A DNA stretch of 64,000 nt, taken from Argyresthia goedartella. Taxonomy: Eukaryota; Arthropoda; Insecta; Lepidoptera; Argyresthiidae. The DNA lies in assembly GCA_949825045.1 (NCBI GenBank), contig OX463820.1, positions 4,352,501 to 4,416,500 of the forward strand, written 5' to 3'. This document shows, piece by piece, positions 56,801 to 62,800 of the stretch. How positions within the stretch are numbered: position 1 is the first letter of the stretch; each line of letters starts with the position of its first letter. The notes under the pieces were generated by a model, which did not search any database, was not told the DNA's origin, and saw nothing but the letters and a program-made list of their open reading frames with translations. A program made the position numbers and the translations under genes.

Positions 56801-59800
56801 TCTAGTACCTATAATAATCGCCTGGGACTTACTGGGGTTCACCAGCAATCCGTATGACAAAGCCCAGGTTCTGATGTTCTCAAGGTCAGCGTTCAGTGTG
56901 TCTATAGCCAGGTTCACATCACTAAAGAGGAAATGACGATAAATCTGAAGATCATCAGCATAGAGATGATATGGGGAGGAGATAACATCGGAGATGGAGT
57001 TGATGAAGACAGAGAATAAGAGAGGGGAAAGAATACCACCCTGAGGAACTCCCGCCAAAAGATCGCACCACTCAGTAAAGGTCTCCTCAGACCTTATGCG
57101 CTGCTGGCGATCTCTAAGATAAGAGTCAAACCAGCAGGCCGAGCGAGACGAGACATTAAGGGACCTTAATATTTGAGTGAGAATGTCAAAATCAACACAG
57201 TTGAAGGCGCTACTGAAGTCAAGCAGTGCTAGCACAGAAAGCTGTTTGTTATCCATAGCGAACTGGATATCATCCGTGACCTTTAACAAAGCCGTTGCGG
57301 TGCTGTGACCTGACCTGAAGCCGGATTGGAAGCGGTTGATCAAATTATTTCTGGATAGATAGGAAGAGAACTGGGTATGGACAACGGATTCAAGAACTTT
57401 GGAAAGGAGCGGTAGGATGGAGATGGGACGAAACTCTTTGAAGGAGGAAGGATTGGATGTTTTAGGCAAAGGGATGACATGTGCCTTCTTCCATACTTTG
57501 GGAAAGGAACACTCTGATAAAGAATAGTTAATTAAATGAGTGATTGCAGGAAGCAGCTCGTCGAGCACGCTCCTGATCATTCGAGGACAAATTTTGTCAT
57601 CTCCAACAGCTTTAGAAGAAATTGCCAGCACTGCCTTCCTAACAGCATCGACTCCAACCGGGCTGAACTCGAAAGGAGTAGTAGTAGCAGCAGGTCTTAA
57701 CCGGAGGCTACGCAGGGTGGCTTCCTTGACGATGAAGTCCATCACGACAGGGGGGGCAGAGAAGAATCTATTGAGACCGTTGAGATCGACATTACCGACT
57801 GGCAGATCCCGGGACTTACCGACGCCAAGAGTACGTAGAAACTTCCACACCTGAGCAGGAGTGTAGTTCTCGATGCACTCGTATATGTGGCGGCGCTTAG
57901 CGTCACGACACATACGGTTGCATCGATTACGGAGAGATTTGAATGTGTGAAAGTTCTCGTTAGTTGGGTCTTTCTTGTAGCGGCATTTAGCTCGGTTCCT
58001 CTTGGTCATTAGGCGTTTGATAACGTCGTTAAGCCAAGGTGCGGGCAGGTGCTTCACCCTAACTCTCTTGATCGGAGCGTGTCTGTCAAACAACCCCAAG
58101 ATAATTGTGTTGAAGTTGTTGACTTTGTCATCAACGGTCTCGCTAGAGATGACGGGGGACCAATCAATAGAGGAGGCATCAGCTTTAAGAGAGTCAAGAT
58201 CCAATTTTTTAAAGCTGCGAATATCTAAGAATTTAGCTCTACTCTTGGGAGACCTTATCTTGTATGATAGAAATATCAGATCATGGTAAGAGAAAGGGGT
58301 ATTGATTTGACCGTGAGCAGCTACCTTGTCAGGATCGGATGTTATAATCAGATCAAGGAGGGAGGGTGTACAATGAGGCTGAAAGTGAGTAGCATCGAGG
58401 GGAAGAATATGCATATTCAAGGAGTCAACAATCGACTGGAGTTTATCAGAGCGGCAGTTATTTTTGAGAAGACAGGTGTTAAAATCACCAAGAATAAGAG
58501 TATCACTATACAGTGGGGTCAATTCATTCAAAAGGGATTCGAACGACTCAAAGTAGTCTATACGAAGAGAAGGGCTGTAGAAAACACCTAGAAGAACCTT
58601 ATGATGGTGAAGACAGATTTCCAAGAAAAGATACTCCGCAGATTCGGAGTATTGACTCGGAGAAGCACTGACTACTTTGCACGGGATATCCGAGCGCAGG
58701 TAGACAGCAACCCCTCCGTCAGCCTTCCCAACTCTGTCATTCCTATACAGCCTGTATCCTGGAAGACAGTACATAGAAGAGGGCAGGCTAGGCTTAAGGA
58801 ATGATTCCGACACAAGAATGCCGTCTATACATTGCTGATTAAAAGTGTCTACAAGGTCAGAATAACTCGAGTGTATACTCTGGGCATTAATGTGAACTAG
58901 GTTCAAATTTTTCCCCAGACCATTCCCAAAAACATTTTTCAGTTTGATTGAAAGAGATTCCGCTAAAGATGAGTTTTCATTGTCACTCTCTGCACTTTCA
59001 AAGAAGTCATCGTTGGAGGAGCACGAGAAGAAACTATCTTCAATATGTAGTGAGCTATCCATATTATTATATAATATAAATAAATAAAATTTAAATAAAT
59101 AAACTACCTACGTAGTAAGTACCTACAAAGTAAAAAATATATATATATGTATATATATATAAAGGGTGACCTAGACCCCTAACCTTCGGAGTGCTGAAAG
59201 ATATCTAAGTACTTATGGCATCATTTTCAATGCAATACTCAGCTTAGATTATTATGGTAGAATATGATACACAGTTATATACACATCATTGTTATTTAAA
59301 AAAAAAATATAAGAAAATAATAATGCGAACACATAACGACGCGCAATCAGGACCGCATCCAAACGCAAGAACGAAACGCCAAATATTCAACAGTTGCAAA
59401 AATTAAGAAGCTGACGTTTGCGTTTCGTTTATACACTGGCAGAAAAACGAGGTTGACTGACAGTGACAGCTGACAAGTAAATAGATCAAAGTAAAGTAAG
59501 GTTACTTGTGAAAAAACAATAGGTAATAGAACAAACAAAGTGAACTTTGGACTTGGACAAAGAAACAATTCTACCTTACAATTATGTTGATCACTTCACT
59601 TCTTCACGCCCTGTGTATGGGCGGCTCTCCTGGTTTGAGCCCTGGTAGATGTTGCCGCTGTCACCGCAGCCGGTTTCTTCCCCTTGCCCGCGGGTAGGAG
59701 GGTCTCCTTGCTGGGATACTTCTCAGTCAGCGGCCGTAAATCCGCCCAGCATTCCACCTTATGCCGCGACTTGTCGGGCAATATCACTAGTACCTTGCCA

Positions 59801-62800
59801 TCCGAAGACCAAGTGTTGTTGAGACCAAAATGCTTCCTCGCCGCAACAAACACCTCATATCGGGTTTTGGTCAAGAACTCGGACACTGTGATGCCAGAAC
59901 CCTTGAGCTGTCTTTTCACTCCCCACAATTCACAGCGTGCCGAGTATGTAGCAAAGCGGACTAGAAGGGGCCGATGATTGTTTCCCTTGGCACCAAGGCG
60001 ATGTACTACTCTCACTGCACTGAGACACTCTGCAGATAGCTTCAGACGGGAGGCGAGCGCATCCGAGAAGACAATGTCTGGCTTCTCGTTTTCCGCTTCC
60101 TCCACACCATGCACCAGCAACACCTTGCGCCTCGCCGCAGTCTCATGCCGGTCCAGCCCTCGAGTGACAAGCTCCAGTTGGGACTTCAGCATTCCGAGAG
60201 TCTTCCACATGAGATCCTTGAAGTCCCTGAACTCACGTGCCAAATTGGTGATGTCCACGGGTCCAGTAGCAAGCGTGGCGGATTGCAGCTTCTGGTCATG
60301 CCTCCCCATCTGCTCAGTGAATGTGGCAGCCAGCTCTTCCATGTTCTTGTGTATCTCCGCATGCAGGTCCATATTGAAGTGTTGGTGATTTTGATTTGAA
60401 TTGATTGTGAAAAATGATGGGAATGAGAGTGAATTTAGTTTGATTAGGTTATTTGGGAGTCCAGGTCAGTGAGTTTATAAAATTATGTACATAAAATTTC
60501 GATTAAATAATTAAAATTTAATATTAAAATGCAGAGCAAAATTATAAGATGTGCACTTTCAGACTACCCTCCACTTCTCTTTGTTGTAGTTAGTAGTTGT
60601 TTTAACAAAGTATTCTTAGTTAAAATCACAAAGTTACGTCTTATACTTGTTCTCGCAAGCGCAAACTGTTTCTCCTATTCTGCCAGTTTCAACGTGGATG
60701 TCGTGCAGAGAAGTAGTGTTTGTGCTCAAGAGTGATATGAAATATGGCATTGGAGACTTTTTTAACAGAAAATAAACTGCGGCATCTGCTGCAGTCTATG
60801 CTTGGTAAGTAACAGTGCCCTAATACAATTATGAGGTTCATGTCGTTGACCCGTTGTCGTTGTCGTTCACCGTCTTGAATTCAGAAACCGACAAAACAAA
60901 ATCGCGATAAATCTGCTGCAAGAAGACTCCAACCTCATGCAACAATGGTTGCAACAATGGAACTCAACAATGGCCGGCAAATTGAGCTCAGATCTTGTTC
61001 CAGGCTCCAAACTAAAGGGGTCCCAGCTGCCAAGGCGCGACTGGTGTAACTTCAACAGACTACGCACGGGACTACGCATGGACGCTGTGCCCAATATAAA
61101 CATCGCTGCGGCTGGATAGACTCCCCTGCTTGTACCTGCGGAATTGAAGTATACAAGACATCCAACATATTATCTCTGAATGCCCAGAAACGTGATATAC
61201 CGGGGGACCTCCCGAGGACCTGATCAAGCTTACTGATGAAACCACCGAGTGGCTTAAATCCCTTAATATTAACTTGTAATTTGGTATGAACTGTTTACTA
61301 ATGCCATAGGAATAAATAAGTAAAGTAGAGATTATTACATACTTTTGATATAAATATTTTCTTATTTTCTTTTAGGATTCTCAAATACCTCTATCCTCTT
61401 ATCGTATCTTGTGCTACCCAAGCAATGTACTATATCGTAGATTTCAATCCCTTCACTTTGTAAATGGTACACTGAAAAAAATCTATATTCCTCGAAGCTT
61501 CTTCCTATATATTGTTACGGGTATACGTACCTTGACCGGAGTGCTCTGTGTATGCACCATACAGATGTATGGTATACATTAAACATAGTTCAGGGTACGC
61601 ATACTCCTGGAATAATAGTCAGAAGCTTCGGGGAGTATATCATATTTTTTCATGGTGTACCATTAACAAAGTGCAGGGATAAGATCAGCCAGGTTACTTT
61701 GCTAGAGCAGCAAAATATATACGAGAAAAGTAACTTTGTCGGAGAAGCAACGGTGAATTGATAAAAGCACAAAGGAAGATAGCTAATTCAACAAAACAAA
61801 GTTAGATCCACGGACAGTAAACCTTTGTCTTTTTAGCAAAACCCCTTGTCATCGGGACAATATACCTTTGATATGATAGCAAAAGGCATTTGTCATGGGA
61901 ACAAAAGGACAAGAAATCATATAGTGACACGAACAATTTTAGCATTGTAATTTCAACAATGTTTTATTGCTATTATATCAAAATTGGTAAATTTACTTAG
62001 TAACAATAAAAACGTTGCCCTCATAACTATGCACCTTTGACGGCTGTCCAGCATCAAAGTTTTTTTTGTTGCAATGGCAATATTTTTTTGAGAGTGTAGA
62101 TTTAATTGGTCCCGCCTACATTTAAATTTAATTGAACACTACCTATAGTAAATTTTTCAGAATCTCAATAGTTACCTTATTTAAAATTACGTCCTAATAC
62201 CTTTAATACAGTTATAATACTGTCTGTGCCCTGTAGTATATTTTATATACACACGTATCATAAACCCTCTTTACTGCGTACAAAAACTGCACGTTACGAT
62301 CAGTATAATGTTAAACTACTTGGTAAAAACTAATTTCTTATCTGAAAAATTACACATTATGACCATAATGTGTAGATTTTCTACACATTATGACATTCAA
62401 ATTTCGAACGCCAACGCCCGCCTGCGTTGCGCCCCTAGTTTGTCTGTGAAAATGGTACTACAGAACAAGCTAAACAACTGCAGAGCCACAATGCCGGTCA
62501 AACATGCGGTTCCTGAACAAATCAAAGAGAGCTTATGATATGTGTGTAGATAAACTAGTGTATGTAACTGTACATAATTAGGCATTAAAACTCGAGTGAT
62601 ATTATTATGAAACGAGCCACTCTCGAGTATTAATGACCTCCATTATGTAGCAGTCACATAAACAACTATAATGTCTATCACAGTGTATCACAGCGCTAAA
62701 ACCACAGCGTAGAATGTGGCGCCACATTTCTCCTTGTCTGGGTATAAGCCTCTTCGGTATACCTAGGCCCGATCTTCACGGTCCTGCGCCAAACGCACGC

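Larger units (their letters stand above)
55926..60480 (-). mobile_element. LINE copy 2, apparently intact (two complete ORFs)
   Basis: Minus strand, in the sense direction of CFAP251, in the 8.9-kb intron between exons a and b. ORF1 (60372-59596) and ORF2 (59062-56114) are both uninterrupted and separated by 533 bp. The 3' end is placed at 55926 because the truncated copy 3 ends at the same sequence. The 5' end beyond ORF1 is estimated. Neither ORF shows an internal stop, unlike every other LINE here. Confidence 0.85.

Noticed and set aside
57540..58804. Several plus-strand open frames over the intact LINE
   Set aside because: Antisense to the 982-codon ORF2; no independent homology.
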